This document shows positions 9,970-22,735 of a stretch of 64,000 nt of DNA, in pieces; positions within the stretch are counted from its first letter, which is position 1, and the number at the start of each line of letters is the position of its first letter. The translations under genes and the position numbers were made by a program. Source of the stretch: Rhineura floridana (lineage: Eukaryota; Chordata; Lepidosauria; Squamata; Rhineuridae); assembly GCF_030035675.1 (NCBI RefSeq), contig NC_084499.1, positions 16,688,239-16,752,238 of the forward strand, in the 5' to 3' direction. The notes under the pieces were generated by a model, which saw only the letters and a list, made by a program, of their open reading frames with translations, searched no databases and was not told the DNA's origin.

Positions 9970-11629
9970 TAAGGCTCATTCTCTCCCTGTGTGTGTGGAC
10001 AGAATTACTGTTGATGTGCTAAATCTTGGCTTTGCTACATAGAAGCCGGCAATAGGCTTCCAATTAGGTAAGCTGCCTATTCAGAGGCCCTTTGAGATGT
10101 GTCTTCCTGACTTCTGAACTGCTGACACAATCAACACTGGGATAATCTTGCCCTAGAAGCTGCATTCCTGAAAATTCTTATTGGAGCCCATTATTACTGC
10201 CATTAGAGGCCCGGTTTTTATAATGTTATGTGGAAGCAGTACGAGGGGTTGGTTGCCTTAGCTTCACCAAGTCTAGTTGATTGATGGAGCTATTTTATAA
10301 TAAGCATGCTACTGAATGTAAGAATTGTGGAGAAGGGTAAAAAAGGCGTAATTCTCTATTTAAGTTTGTGATACTTAAACAGTAATGTTCACAGGTGCAG
10401 TTGTGCCACTGAACTACATACGAACGTCACACTAGCAGAATTAATCCTGGCTTGCTAGGGGAAATGAGAGGGGCACTCTCCTGCTGCAGCAGAGAGAAAC
10501 TAAGTTAGGTTGCAAGCACATGCCTAACATTAGGTCTGTTCACACATAAGCCACCACCTTGAAGCTAAGCAGGTTTGGGCTGGTGAGGGCCTGAAGAGAT
10601 GACTGCCTGGAAACAAACATATATGCCACCTGGGGTTCTAGAATGTAAATGTAGTAAAATAAAAATTATAACATGAATTTGACAGTCCTACCACAAAACA
10701 TCTGGTGAAGGCAAGCAGCGAGGCAAATGTAACCCTTGACACCCATGGTAACTCAAGGCCACACACCCAAAGGGAAGACTTACAAAAAGTAGAACCATTG
10801 GAAATAGAATCCATTGTGACTAAGGATAGACATCAGTTTATTTTAGAAAGATCCAAAATATTTTTTTAATTAAAGATGATTGTTTACAATACTGATTATA
10901 TTTATACATAAATGCACTACTTTGGAGTCGTAATGTCTCAGATTACAAGTCTGCCCCTTCAGCGAGGACTTCTGCAGTACTGAGGAACTTGCAAAGTCCA
11001 AACCAAGGTTTCTGGCAAGTATCCCCACTGTTAATACTGATTGTTGCTGGTGTTCTTCACTTCTGTGATATGGAGGTGCATCAGTGAAGGTCCAAATTAC
11101 ATCCCTTTTCCCTTTATTTTATTTGCTCCTAGTAACATATTCAAAGAAACCTGAAGCGTAAACCTGAGTATGACCTTGCCTTTCCTGCAACGGGGAGGTA
11201 AGCTATAGAAGCATGAAATAAATGCTGGCTGGCATTTTAGCATTTCTTCTCCGTCTACCAGTGTTTGGCTGGGGCAAGAGATCTTTCAGATATTAGATGG
11301 CTAGTGAACTCAGACAAATCCAAAGACATAGGTTTGCCTGCCTTATTTTCAGCTGGTGTTTAGAGATAAGTAACTCAGACATGTTACCCCAAGAGAAGTG
11401 GGGTTCAGTAATAGTGGCTAGTTTTCCTTGCTGCGGTACAGACAGTGAGCCCAGTTTAAGAAGCTGAAGAAGTTTATTACACAGGAAAAGTAAAAGGAAC
11501 AGAGTGGCTGGTAGGGGTCAAGCAGAACCAAATCTACTTGATCAAATAGAGATGCCTTAACCCCAAACTAAGATGTAACTGCTGTCTGTGGTAGATGTAA
11601 TAGAATGAGAATCACATCAATCTAATAGT
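9970..11629. other. Spacer between the convergent genes MRPL41 and DPH7
   Basis: No gene is recognised here. It holds one 5S rRNA-derived SINE (10548-10675) and otherwise unique-looking AT-rich DNA. Part of it may be the DPH7 3'UTR if the signal at 11630 is not the one used. Confidence 0.5.
10548..10675 (+). repeat. 5S rRNA-derived SINE
   Basis: 'gaagctaagcaggtttgggc' and 'gatgactgcctgg' correspond to the internal promoter region of 5S rRNA (agctaagcagggtcgggcc... gagaccgcctggg). A short unrelated body and an A-rich tail follow. It is diverged. A second copy is at 32485. Confidence 0.65.
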
Positions 11630-11635
11630 TTTATT
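11630..11635 (-). terminator. Candidate DPH7 polyadenylation signal
   Basis: AATAAA on the minus strand, about 205 bp after the DPH7 stop codon. Other AATAAA words occur further on (near 11110), so the choice is uncertain. Confidence 0.4.
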
Positions 11636-11839
11636 TCTGCAGCAAGAGATAGAATGGATGGGGAAAGAGCAGACTCAGCAGTACATCCCTGAAGTGCCTG
11701 AGGGGTCTTCAAAGCTCTCAGAGCAATGAAAGACTCCCAGGAGTAAAGCTGGAAACCCGACGTAGGAGGGCAGCTACCCCAAGAGCTATGTCATCTTCCA
11801 CACCTTAATGCTAAAAAGGCAGGAAAACCATAACTTTAA

Positions 11840-14800
11840 TCAAGACTGACCCTGTGTATAGGCCAAAGAGGTAGTCTTGACAGCTTCCCATTTCCAAACA
11901 TGCAGGATGCTGTCGTAAAAAGAGCACGTTGCTAGGAGGCTGGTCTCTCTTTGGGCTTTAGCCATGCCTGTTTCACTGTATGCTTTGGTTTCGGAACCTT
12001 TTTCTTCAGTACATGACCCCTGCAGGTCAAAGCTACCTTCTGCTTGGACTGGTGATCCAGGGGTTTGGTCCTCCTCATCCAGCATCACATCAAAAGTGGC
12101 CGTAGGGGACTCGTAAACTATCTTGAGATTCTGGGCTTTAAGGTCCACTTTCCCAGCTCCTTGCTCCATGGGAACTGCAGGCATCACTGCAGACAGCCCT
12201 GAGGGGTCGCTCAGAGGGAGCCTGGACCAATCGGCTCCATAAGCCAAGGAATTGTGCAAGATGTAAGATGAAAGAACAGTGCATTCCTCTTTGTGTTCCA
12301 CTAATGGACAGAAAAGGAGTCTGTTAAATAACAACTAATTAAAGCGCATTGATAATTGCCACTTCCAACAGTGGTAGCCGCGTTCAGCTTTATATTTTAT
12401 TAAATAAGCTTTTATTCCAGTTTTCCAGTCCTTGAGGTAGCTACATTAAGAACCAAACTTTAAATGCAACAGTAAATAATTTATCTCTACTTCCGCAGCT
12501 GTTTTTAACCGGAATTAAAAATTTCCTCTTGTCACGGGGCAGGAGGAACAACTTAATGGCTACTGCATATTCCCTTGCTCTGAGTAAGGGGACATGAAGG
12601 ATGCTTTAATGAAAACTATTCTGCCCAGCTATTTTTACTCAGGAGGAATGTACTAATTACATTCTCTTCTCAAACCATTCACATTATCCCTCTCAAGTAT
12701 CTCCAAACAAACACCACTGATTTTAACACTTAACCAGCTCCTTGGAGTATTATTTAAGCGTTCAGTCTTATCAGCTAGACCACTCTAGGAGTGTTGGTAG
12801 CCACACAACATGAGAAAGTGCCATACAATTGTGATTTTCCTTGATTTTTCACTCCAATAAAAACCTCAGATTAACTGCTCAGCATTTCTCACCCGCCGTG
12901 CCAACTCCCAGAATCAGAGAACACTCACCCATACTACCTTGGCAATCAAGGATTTTGAAGCCGTTGTGCATGCAGGCTGCTAGCAGGAAGTATTCCTGCG
13001 TCGGATGCCATTTTAACCTCCAGACTCCACCCTGTACATGGGTGTCTGCCAATGGCTGCTTCATATTACGGGTATCCCACAGGAGGACATGTTCATCGTA
13101 GCTGGAGAAACACGAGACAGGTCTTAGGAAACCACTAGAGGTAGCTTTTCAAGGGTACAGAGCATTGCAGGTTTCTAGGTAACTCTTGCTTAACTCTTGC
13201 CAGTCTACCAATAAAGGCCATGGCCAAGCTGGGAAAGCTGCTGTTCTTCAGGCATCCAGAGTTGCATCCGTAAATTATCAGAGTCTCTATCACAAACGTA
13301 CACAAACCACCATTACCTTGCCTTTCTCTCCATTAGGCCAGACAATAGACTCGGCAAGTGGTATCCAAGGGAAACTCACCTTCCCGTGGCCAGCAGATTA
13401 TCCCAGAGTGGATGGCACTGAATACTGCACACCCCCATCGAATGCCTATAATGGAATGCAAGTCAAAAGTTCAGGCAGAAAGAACCTTTATCAGGACCCA
13501 CCACTTGGATGGAACTGCCTCAAGATGATGGTCGAAACTTGCAAGGAAAGATGAGCAATGCAAACCTCATCTGACAGGCTACTTGCTTACCTCTCACTAG
13601 TGAAGATGGGAGCCCTTGGGTTGGTCCGGGTGTCCCAGCCCCGTAGTTTGCAATCATCCCCACCTGAAATTAAAAAAACAAACAAGACTTGTGAAGCTGG
13701 ATGAGAGGACAGTGCTGTTCCACATGGCTGAAGGAAAGCTTTCTGAAGGGCGGAAAATATTTTGTTTGCCAACTCAAAGCCTTGCTACTAATGCACGCGA
13801 AGTGTTTTCTAAATTAGTCCATGTTAGTGCCAACAATTGTGGTGCGGAGGTGATTAGAACAGGAAAAAACCCAAGTACTTTCCAGGTGCAATTTATGGAA
13901 TGTACTGCCACAGGATGCATACCAGTTTCTCATTCATTCTCAGAATTAACCAGACACATCACTCCACCAGCTAAGAACAGCCAAGCTAGCTTGCCCCAAA
14001 TAAAAAAAGATATATTAGTAGCTAATAGGCAATCAACACCAGTTGCTTTGGGGCAAGAGCAGGAGAGGCCTATTGCCTTTAGGCCTGGCTTGCTTGCTTC
14101 CTTTCCTGGAAATGTCTGCCTGGCCACTGTGGGAGACATGATGCCAGACTAGATGGACCTTTAGTCTGATCCAGCAGCCAAGCTCTTCTTACAATCCTAA
14201 AGGGATGACAGGCCTCCGATTCCTCAGCTGCCTCCCCGCAGGCAATAGCCTGGAAATGTGCACTAGAAACCATATACATCAGGCAAACCACTGCATAAGT
14301 CCAATTTAGTCACATACTTTACACCTTCTTTTAGGAGAGTAAAATTGGGGGCTTGTTTTTCACCCCTTTCAGTAAGTAAAGAGCAAGAGAGAAATGGAAC
14401 AGGGGCTAAGGGAAGCGGCTATTAGTTTGGCGAAGAAGTCAGCTCTTTGGCTATTACAAATTTGATTTGCTCATTGTTAGGGTTTTTAAAGAACAATCCA
14501 CCAATATACTAGACCTTCTCTGACACAGCGTCAATTACAATCCTGAAATTTTTTAAAAAAGAGGGGTGGGGAGAGTGATGGGGAGGGGAACCGAGATTTA
14601 TTTATTTTGCCTGTCCTGCCATCTGAGATGGCTTACAAAACCAACAGTCAAAATCCCACATCAACAGGGGCTAGATCTCTAGGGAAATCTGTTCAAATTG
14701 CTGGTATACAGCTCAGGTACCATAAGTCAGATAACGCAGGTAAAGTTTCAGTCCCAAGCAATTTGTCACCAAAAATGGTCTGGCCCCAATGGCAATACAA

Positions 14801-17800
14801 AGAGGGAGACACAAGTATCCACTGTGAGAGAATAAGGAATAAGTATAGACCTGAATATACAATACATGTGTTCCAATAGTCAAATGCAGCAATCCAAGCT
14901 TCAAAGTCATGTGCCTTCCACTGTTCCAAGATGTGCACCGAGGGGGCAGATTCATCAATGGACAGCAAGTTCAGCCTTCCCTTTGAATCGCTGCTGATCA
15001 ATCGCAGTGGGCAGCCACTGTCCAAAACAAGTAATGCAAAACAGCAATGACAAGTTAGTCCTTAGTGTGCATGGGGTTTTTTGGGGGAGGGGGGATTTCC
15101 TACCAGTGCCATGGATGTGGCAATTTTTTTAATCTTGCCACAGAAATGCAACAACTTAATTCTCAGGAAAGGAGAACTGAATTTTGAACAGTATGCCAGA
15201 TCCGCTATCAGTGGCCATTAGCAGTTAGAACACCCGGCTCAAAACCTTCGCAATGTTTGTGTTGTGAGGCCCTGTGGGAAAGAACAGGGTATCCTAACAT
15301 CTGCATGTCAGATAGGTGTCTGAATATGCACGGCTGTCAAAAATGAGGGAAAGTGAAACAGCTGTGCCTTTCCACAAACTCTTTTCTTTGTGAGATTTTG
15401 GGGGTGATCTGTTTGTTTGGACCTTGGCTGACAGCCAGGATGGATGGGTGGAGTCCTAGGTGAGAGCCAGGAACCTGAGAGGTGTTGAGTGGGGAGACGC
15501 GCTAGAAGGAGAAGGAACTGACATCATTATTATATTTGTTAGTAATTTGTACTAATGGTTTTATTGTGCATTTTCATAACATTTGTTGTTTTAGTTTTCT
15601 GTACCCTGCTCAGAAACAAGATATATTAAGTGGTACAGAAATGGTCTAAATAAAACAAAAAACCTTTCCTAAGGTACTTACAGCCCAATCAGCAATGCAA
15701 GAAAAAAGCTCCCAGATTATAAAGGTATTGGCAATGTACTCTGAAAAGCGCATTGCAAGGCCTTGCTCTGCTCAGTGTGGGCAGAGAAGAGGCCGGACAG
15801 GGGGCCAGCAATACTTATTCCCTCATCATCTGGCCTTGGATCCCTGACACAGGGTAAAATATCACAGCCACAAAACAGGAGCAGGAAAAGACAAACCTAA
15901 GTACAGAGACCCAGGAAGGATGCTGCTGCCTTCTGCAGGCACCCATCAGACAGGGCTGTCAGCTACAGCAGGGATTTGAGTTTAGTGGAGAGCCAAGAGG
16001 CATCTGTTCAACTCTTGAAATACGGCAGTGCTATGTTTATTCCCACCCACTGGTCCATTGTTAAGCTCCCTGGCCTTTGCTCACCGCTGCTCTCGTCCCG
16101 TGGACCAATCCAGAGATAAGGCAAGGCATTCAGCTCCCAGGTCCATGCAGCACAATGGTTCCAGCTTGCAGCTCTTCTACTGAAGAGAAAAGAAAACTGA
16201 TCAAGGCCCAAGGAGGAGCCTCTGATCCAACAGCGATAAAACCATTGAGCTAGAAAGTGGGCTCATACAGAGTCAGATTATTGCTCCATATAGCTCAGTA
16301 TTGTCTACACTGACTGGTAGCAGCTCTCTGGGGTTTCAGACAAGAGTTTCTCCCAGCTCTGACTGGAGATCCTGGGGAGTAAATCTGGGACCTTCTGCAT
16401 GCAAAGCAAGTATTCTACCACTGAGCTACTGCCCACCCTGATGATGGACACCTCTGCAGTCTGTTCAAACAAATCAGAGCATGTGTGCAGTTTCAACCAC
16501 TGAGAGGCAGTTTCCTGAATCCCTATAAATCACTATTCACACAGCAGCCCCCATGTCAGGAAAGGTTTGTGCAGCTCTCACTTAAGAGTTTTTGAGCCAC
16601 GTTTTCATCAACAACCTCCACATTTTCTTTAAATAGTAAAAATATATTTCTATTCAACCCTTGCTTCTCCCAACAGACACCACCTCTTTATTGCTCCCTT
16701 ACTCTCAAGGATTTTGTGCTCAGACAATCCCAATTACTCAGTGCCTGCAACAGAAATTCAGCACCCTCAACTATATTTTCCTAGCAAGACAATGCACTCA
16801 AGCAAAGCATGCAGAGCCACATTGTTATTATTATTTACCAGACGTGTTAGTTGCTTTGTTACCCAAAGGTCTCCAAGCAATTTACATTTAAAAGTGTAAA
16901 ATAAACACACTATGCCATTAAAAGAATTCATACAAAACACCTACAAATCATTAGTGTATGTGTATCTCTCTCTCACACACACACACGTATGTGTGACAGC
17001 TAGTGTCGTGTAGTGGTTAGAGTGTCGGATTGGGACCTGGGAGACCAGGGTTCAAATCCCCGCTCAGCCACAGACCTCCCTGGGTGGCCTTGGGGCCAGG
17101 CACTGTCTCTCAGCCTAACCTACCTCATAGGGTTGTTATGAGGATAACATCAGGAAGGGGTTAACCATGTTTGCACACCACCTGGAGCTCCTTGGAGGAC
17201 AGGTGGGATATATAGCAGTAGTAATAACCACACACACAGCAAAACAAAACAACCTCCTCAGCATCTGCAGAAAGCTTTGATAGCACACTGATAGGAAAAA
17301 CATCATCTAAAGCCAGGGGGGGGGCAAGGTAAGCCTACATTCTGCCCACTTGTAAACGGAACTGTTTTACATGGCAGTGGCTCACACCCCAATCAGTAAT
17401 CTCACTTCCTGTTCACCTACCTCACTTCCTGTCAAGTGGGAGAGCTCTACTGCTCCCTTGGCATTTGCAATGCCTAGAACAGGATGCTCTGCAATGGGAA
17501 CATGGCACCTTGAAGAGGAATGAATACAAAATAATTCAACAGAAGCATAAGAGTACAGTCCAGGGGCCCTTGTAAGAATTGGCTTAAGCTTGCATTTCCC
17601 TTTCGATTATGTTTACAGTACAAGAAGAGATCTATACAATGCATTTACTGTTTTCTTAAGGTTTAAAGCTGACTAGCTTCTTCTGCCACCTGCTTATTAC
17701 AAATTGTACTTACTATTTATTATTTTAATTTTTATAAAATGCCCCCAAAATGTTGGTTATTGGGCAGTATAAAAATGTAATTCATGAACACATAAAAAAA

Positions 17801-20204
17801 TATTTCTTACCAGTTGTACTGAATTTTAAATTGTTGTAACCCACCCTAGGACTTGCTGGTGAAGGGCCAACAATACTAATAATACTTACGAATACTAGTA
17901 ATAGCAGCAATTTCCAGTGTAATAACCCAGTCCTGAGCTCAGTAAATATTTTGCTGATTGAATAGGTTGAAAAAATGCCACAAATCTACACCACCGCTAT
18001 TATTTTGTGGTGGTGGAGTAGGTTCTTTGATATGCACTATCTGTGGGACTTGCCCTCACAGCAGCACTGTAAGGCTGATCATTACTCTTCCCATCTTATA
18101 GATGGGTAATCAAGACAGGGCAACATGCCCAAAGCCATATGATAAAGCCCAGGGGAGAAGCAGGCCTTCAACCCACCTCCAACACTTGTTCCAATTGTGT
18201 GACAGGAAGCCACAAATCCACAATCAGTGTTGGTGAAACAGTATATGCGACTACTGTCGACAGCTGTGTCATCTCTTTGCAAACCGAATATGCTAATCAT
18301 CAAACAACATGCAAAAGAACCGCTTAGGTGCTCGTCTGGAACTCTTGTCTCCAGCATTACCACTTAATGTCCAGCACGGCCGCCGTTTCCAGCCTTTGGA
18401 TCTCGGTCAGGGGTGCGAAAATCTGTTCTTCAAAGCAATACAGGTAGAGGCGGCCCAGCCGCACGTGGGGCTCATTGTTCTTGTCAGGGCTCTCACCAGG
18501 CTGCCACCGGAAGCAGAATGAAAAGCTGTCACTTCGGAGAATTCCCCCCCCCTTCCTCTCTCACATTCAACCACCTGCTATCCCTGAACTGCCAGCCAGT
18601 CACATAGCTAGAGGACATCAGAGATTTCCGAGCATCCAATTTCTCTGGGACTTTGCCTGATTGCCCTGTCACCTCTGTCACAGATGACAAAGACCACTGT
18701 AACTTCCAGAAGGAAAACTGAAGAGCAGGTGAACAGCTCACTGGTCGTGGCAAGAGGCGAAATCCCCTACTCAGCGAGACTAATGCTAGAAAACCAATGC
18801 TCACAATGTCACAATTCAGCCATAGGATCATCTGCTCTGCATTAGTCTTTAGTGAAATAACATTGATGTCCAAGGAAAATGTTCACCAGGGACTAAGATT
18901 TAAATACATAGAGCATCATGTTGCACAGAAAGGACTATTGGTACAACCCACAAAACAAAATAAAAAATGCATTTCTGTTAGCAAGCAGATATATACATGC
19001 TGGTATGCATTTTCAAAAAGAGAAATAAATGTTGTTAAATGTTTCCTAGGGCAAGTGTACATTGCAGATTTTTAGCTGTCTATGTCAAAGACTTTTTATA
19101 ACTTATTCCTTTTTGGTGTTAATTTCTTTCTATAATTTTGCCTCATTTTATTACAGCCCACAGCTTCACTAAAAACTACAGTTGCTACAGAGGTACACCA
19201 CACCACCTGTCAAAATGACAACACTTAGTATTTCTGCAGAATGTTCAAGGCTTTTCTCATGCATTATCTCAGTAATCCTTGCAATAAATCAATCTGTAGC
19301 ACACGCACTCTCTTCAACTGAATACTGTAGATGAAATAAAGTAGGGATGAAAGAAAAGCAGTTTGTTTAAGAACATCTTAAGCTATAATTTTAATGTGTT
19401 TTAACTGTTTGTTGTCTTCTATGCCAGGGGTTCCCAAACTGTGGTCCACAGACCAGCAGTGGACTGTGAGCTTCTTTCAGCTAGTCCACAGAGGATCTGT
19501 AAAAATACAACTAAAAATCATGCACCACCTAGCAGAGTGCATTACAATTGCTACAAAAGGCAGAAAAATCATTAAGTCATCCTACCAAGACCCTCAGTAA
19601 TTTTCAAGTGGATCATGGGGGGTAAAGTTTGGAGACTATTGTTCTATATTCTAGTATTTTATCTGATTAGAGCCTGTTTTAAAACCAGTACAGCGGCAGA
19701 TAAGTCAGTTTATTGAATTATCTGATTTTATTTTATTTTATTTGTAAGCCACCTTGATCAGTTTAGCAGAGATAGGTTATAAACCTACCAAACACAGAAA
19801 TATTAATGAGGGAGAAGTAACCAAGTTATAGAACAGATGTGGGTTGCTGATCTACCACTCCCATCAGCCCCAGCAAGCATGGCCAGCAGGCAGGAATGAT
19901 GGGAGTTGTAGTTCAGCAACCCCTAGAGGGCCAAACGTTCCCCTAGCTGTTACCATCAAAGCACCGAAACATTAACCCCAAAAGATGCTTCACAAACAGT
20001 TATTTAGAAACCACAGAGATTCTTTCCCTGCACCAGGCAATGCCAGGAAACACCGCCACTCACATTGCTGTCAGGCTTCTTGAGTTGGTAGGTACCGCAC
20101 GCCAGGATGCTCCGCCAGCCCTCCACGGGGCACCACTCCACGACATCGGCGTTGTACTCCGTGTCAACCACCTGCAAGGTCTGTATCTTGCACTGCAGAG
20201 CCAT
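11840..20204 (-). CDS. DPH7: Diphthine methyltransferase-like WD protein DPH7 (diphthine methylesterase)
   Basis: DPH7 removes the methyl ester from diphthine on translation elongation factor 2, the step before final amidation to diphthamide in the cytosol. Nine coding exons run right to left: 20064-20204, 18361-18500, 17421-17508, 16085-16176, 14851-15017, 13591-13663, 13380-13445, 12929-13101 and 11840-12300. Lengths total 1401 nt, giving 466 residues plus TGA, close to the 452 of human, and every junction keeps phase. Diagnostic blocks: [14 protein letters not shown] (exon 1), [10 protein letters not shown] (2), [13 protein letters not shown] (4), [13 protein letters not shown] (5), [19 protein letters not shown] (8) and [11 protein letters not shown] with HVWKWE (9). 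The WD repeats end in GWDTR and LLWDTR. The last exon has an acidic, poorly conserved linker (about residues 345-425). The exon 5 donor is GTCTAT, weaker than its neighbours. The exon 4 acceptor is a CAGTAG tandem; only the second AG keeps the frame open. Confidence 0.97.
13985..14195 (+). repeat. CR1-like LINE 3' end fragment
   Basis: It ends with 'tggccactgtgggagac', 'gatgccagactagatgg' and 'tctgatccagcagcc', the same 3' region seen better preserved at 59080-59405. It lies in DPH7 intron 5, antisense to the gene. Confidence 0.5.
16262..16440 (-). repeat. tRNA-derived SINE
   Basis: In reverse orientation it shows the body ('ctcagtattgtctacactg') and the tRNA-like head ('ttctgcatgcaaagcaag', 'ctaccactgagctactg'). 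It lies in DPH7 intron 3, in the sense orientation of the gene. Confidence 0.75.
17000..17230 (+). repeat. MIR-like CORE-SINE
   Basis: A tRNA-like head ('gtgtagtggttagagtgtc', 'ggttcaaatccccgctc') is followed by 'ggtggccttggggccagg' and 'tacctcatagggttgttatg', close to the MIR consensus known across amniotes. It is inserted in DPH7 intron 3, antisense. Confidence 0.7.
19426..19645. repeat. hAT-type DNA transposon fragment
   Basis: The left end 'caggggttcccaaactgtgg' and right end 'aaagtttggagactattg' are inverted relative to each other and resemble the better-preserved element at 62174-62485. Non-coding. Confidence 0.5.
19830..19950. repeat. Palindromic hAT-type MITE
   Basis: The arms 'ccactcccatcagcccc' and 'gatgggagttgtagttcag' face each other, with 'gagggccaaacgttcccc' at the right end. 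It lies in DPH7 intron 1. Confidence 0.6.
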
Positions 20205-20499
20205 GTCAGCGGCCGCTCATTCTGCCCTGCAAGGAAGGCGCAAGAAACAAGGGTCAGAGACCCCGACATTCTGAATGAAGGCAGCACTGGGAGCAGAAGA
20301 CTTGGAACCCCTAAAAACCGGCCAGCACCGCCATGTGCACTCTTGCATGTAGCGTTAAAACCCTCCCACCCCACCCCAGCCACGCCACTATTAATATGCA
20401 TTAAGATCCCTACTATGCACAAACGTGCCCACATCTGAGTGGTCCGAATGCTCCCTCTTCACCAGAACACACACACGTGCGTGCATGTACATGCAGATG

Positions 20500-20635
20500 C
20501 GGGGAACCTCTGGCCCTCCAGGTGCGGCTGAACCACAACTCCCATCATCCCTGGCCACAGGCCCTGCACGCTGGGGCTGAGGGGAGTTGTAGTTCAGGCG
20601 CATCTGGAGGGCCACAGCTTCCCCACACCTCTACT
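20500..20635. repeat. Palindromic hAT-type MITE
   Basis: The left end 'gatgcggggaacctctggcc' pairs with the right end 'ggccacagcttccccacacc'. The central arms are 'acaactcccatcatccc' and 'ggagttgtagttcagg'. It lies upstream of DPH7 exon 1. Confidence 0.65.
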
Positions 20636-20859
20636 AGTACAGATAGATGTCAAGGGGGGGAAGCCCCCCATAGCCTCCCTCCCCAGGCTACAGGTCTGAA
20701 CCCCACTCCGCCCCCACCTCGTGGAGCCCACCTAAACCCCACAATAAAGGCAAGAAAAAGCCCCACAGGTAGTGTGAAAGGTGTGGGTGTGTGTATGGGG
20801 GGGTCCCCTTCTATATTCTCCCCCCCTAAACACACACACTTTCCCCATCTGTGGGTTTA

Positions 20860-21260
20860 GGGACGAAGAAGCCCCCCGTCCTCCTCAGACTCTAGACCCC
20901 CAACAGGCCGCCTCGCCGCACCTCAGACCCCGCGAAGGGAGGCGAAGCGAGGAGCGGAGGCCGCCCCGGTCACACGCACCCGCCGCCGCTGAGGGGAGCG
21001 AATGAGGCGAGGAGGAGGAGGAGGGAAAGGCTGGCCTGGGCCGGGCCACGACGCTCCTTTGCCGCCTCCCTTTCCTCCTCCGCCTCCTCTTCCAGCAGGC
21101 CTGAGGCGGGGGCCGCGGTCCGGCTCTTCCCGAGGTCTCCTGCCACCCTCACCCCGCCCCACAGCGGCAAGGAACGGAGGAAGCGGCCTCCGCCTCCAGT
21201 CAGAGCCGTCGGGACATCTCGCTCCGCGTTGCCGACACTGACTGGCAGCCAGCGGCGTAG
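20860..21260 (-). promoter_or_regulatory. CpG-island promoter of DPH7
   Basis: A dense CpG region about 0.7-1 kb upstream of the DPH7 ATG. A CTTCCTTGCAG acceptor-like site sits 22 bp before the ATG, so the gene probably has a non-coding first exon in this island, with a candidate donor (GTGCGTGT) near 20970. No TATA box is seen. Confidence 0.65.
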
Positions 21261-21544
21261 AAGTGCAGGGTCACCTCGCGATCGTCGTGCATCCTCACAG
21301 CTAGGCCTCTTTTCTAAGATTATACAACAAAATGAGCTTTCAGCCTCTTTTTCTTTTGTTTGGGGTACTCTCCCTTAGTGATGCATTGCAGGGATCAATG
21401 CAGATCGCCACGTGTTGCCTTTCAACTGAGATTACTATTCGCTGTGCATGTAGGTGGGGCAAATGTACTACGATGCAGTAATGTAAGGAACGTCCTTTGC
21501 TGAGTTTTCCCTTCTTGGTTGCCACACTAAGACTAAAGGGGAGA

Positions 21545-21680
21545 GTGTGTTAGCTACTGAAAAGAGTCTTCTCAGTGGCTGGCTTGCTTCCTTTCACTCT
21601 GATTGGCTCCAATCAGCAGGAAAGGACATGGAAGACATTGCTCCCCAAAAGGTAAGGGGTCTAAGACCCTCTGGGTCCCT
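21545..21680 (+). repeat. Fold-back repeat, related to the palindrome at 63386-63555
   Basis: 'gagtgtgttagctactgaaa' and 'gagtcttctcagtgg' match the arm sequences of the palindrome in the LRSAM1 intron. 'attggctccaatcag' is itself palindromic. The family has not been named here. Confidence 0.5.
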
Positions 21681-21689
21681 CGACGACTA

Positions 21690-21805
21690 CATCCCTCCTG
21701 GCAGCGGTCCTTCCAGGGTTTCGGGCAGAGAGTCTCACGCAGCCTGACCTGGAGGGGATGCTGCCAGGGATTGAATCTGGGGCCCTCCCTGCATGCGAAG
21801 CAGGG
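21690..21805 (-). repeat. tRNA-derived SINE, head and proximal body
   Basis: 'ctggcagcggtccttccagg' begins the body and 'cctgcatgcgaagcagggg' is the tRNA-like head, in reverse orientation. Confidence 0.6.
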
Positions 21806-21971
21806 GCTCATCTAAAATAAAGACTGGATGTCTCATGATTCTGAATAGGGAATGCAGCCAGGGATTGCACATGTTGCAAAGCAGAGGCTCTGCCACTGCA
21901 AGCCTTTTAAAAAGAAAGTGAGTTTCTAGTCCTCACGGTTCTGAATAGGGGGTCTGAATTAAATGGGAAGC

Positions 21972-22145
21972 TACCTTCTGCATCAGACCCACTAGGCCAT
22001 CTAGCTCAGTACTGTCTACACTGACTGGCAGCATCTCTCCAGGATTTCAGACGGAATATCTCCTACCTAGAGAGATGCCGGGGATTAAACCTGGGACCTT
22101 CTGCATGCAAAGCAGATGTTCTATCACTTGGCTACAGTTCTTCCC
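21972..22145 (-). repeat. tRNA-derived SINE
   Basis: A near full-length reverse copy: 'ctagctcagtactgtctac', then 'ttctgcatgcaaagcagatg' and 'ctatcacttggctac'. Confidence 0.75.
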
Positions 22146-22195
22146 CTGCATGAAGGAGAACTGGAGTCCTTGCTGATTCTAAATTACAAGGCTGA

Positions 22196-22370
22196 TTTAA
22201 GAAGCAGTCTTATACAGAATCAGACCTAATGTGCCATCTAGCTCAGTGTTGCCTACACTGACTGGCAGCAGCTTCTCCAGGAGTCTTTCCCACCCATCCC
22301 TCTGGAGATGCTGGGGACTATTTGCATGCAAAGCAGGTACTCCACCAGTAAGCTATGGTCCCTTAAAAAA
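22196..22370 (-). repeat. tRNA-derived SINE
   Basis: A reverse copy adjoining the previous one: 'ctagctcagtgttgcctac', then 'ttgcatgcaaagcaggtac' and 'ccaccagtaagctatgg'. Confidence 0.75.
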
Positions 22371-22414
22371 AAGTTAAGATTCTAGCCCTCATCATTCTGA
22401 ATGGGATATATCAC

Positions 22415-22540
22415 ATAGGACGCTGCTTATCTCAAGTTAGACCATTGATCCATCTACCACAGTACTGTCTACACTGACAGCAGCTCTCCTGAGATTCAGG
22501 CAGGGGACGTTTCCAGCCCTACCTCAAGATCGAACCTTCA
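22415..22540 (-). repeat. tRNA-derived SINE, body only
   Basis: A reverse copy lacking the tRNA-like head; it stops at 'tacctcaagatcgaacc'. It is the third of three SINEs in a row with the same orientation. Confidence 0.6.
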
Positions 22541-22571
22541 AAAAGGTATTTATCCATCCCACCCCAATCTT

Positions 22572-22735
22572 ATGGATGTGTGTGTGAAGAGGGTGGGCTT
22601 TCCAACCCTGGAGGCATTCAAGAGGCAGCTGGGCAGTCACTTGTCAGGGATACTTTTAAGTTTGATTCCTACATTGAGCAAGGGGTTGGACTCCATGGCC
22701 TTAGAGGTCCCTTCCAACACTATGATTCTCCTGTT
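22572..22735 (+). repeat. CR1 LINE 3' end
   Basis: 'ggaggcattcaagaggcagc', 'ggggttggactccatggcc' and 'ccttccaacactatgattct' reproduce the well-known amniote CR1 3'UTR, ending in the ATTCT-type octamer. It contains no coding part. Confidence 0.85.
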
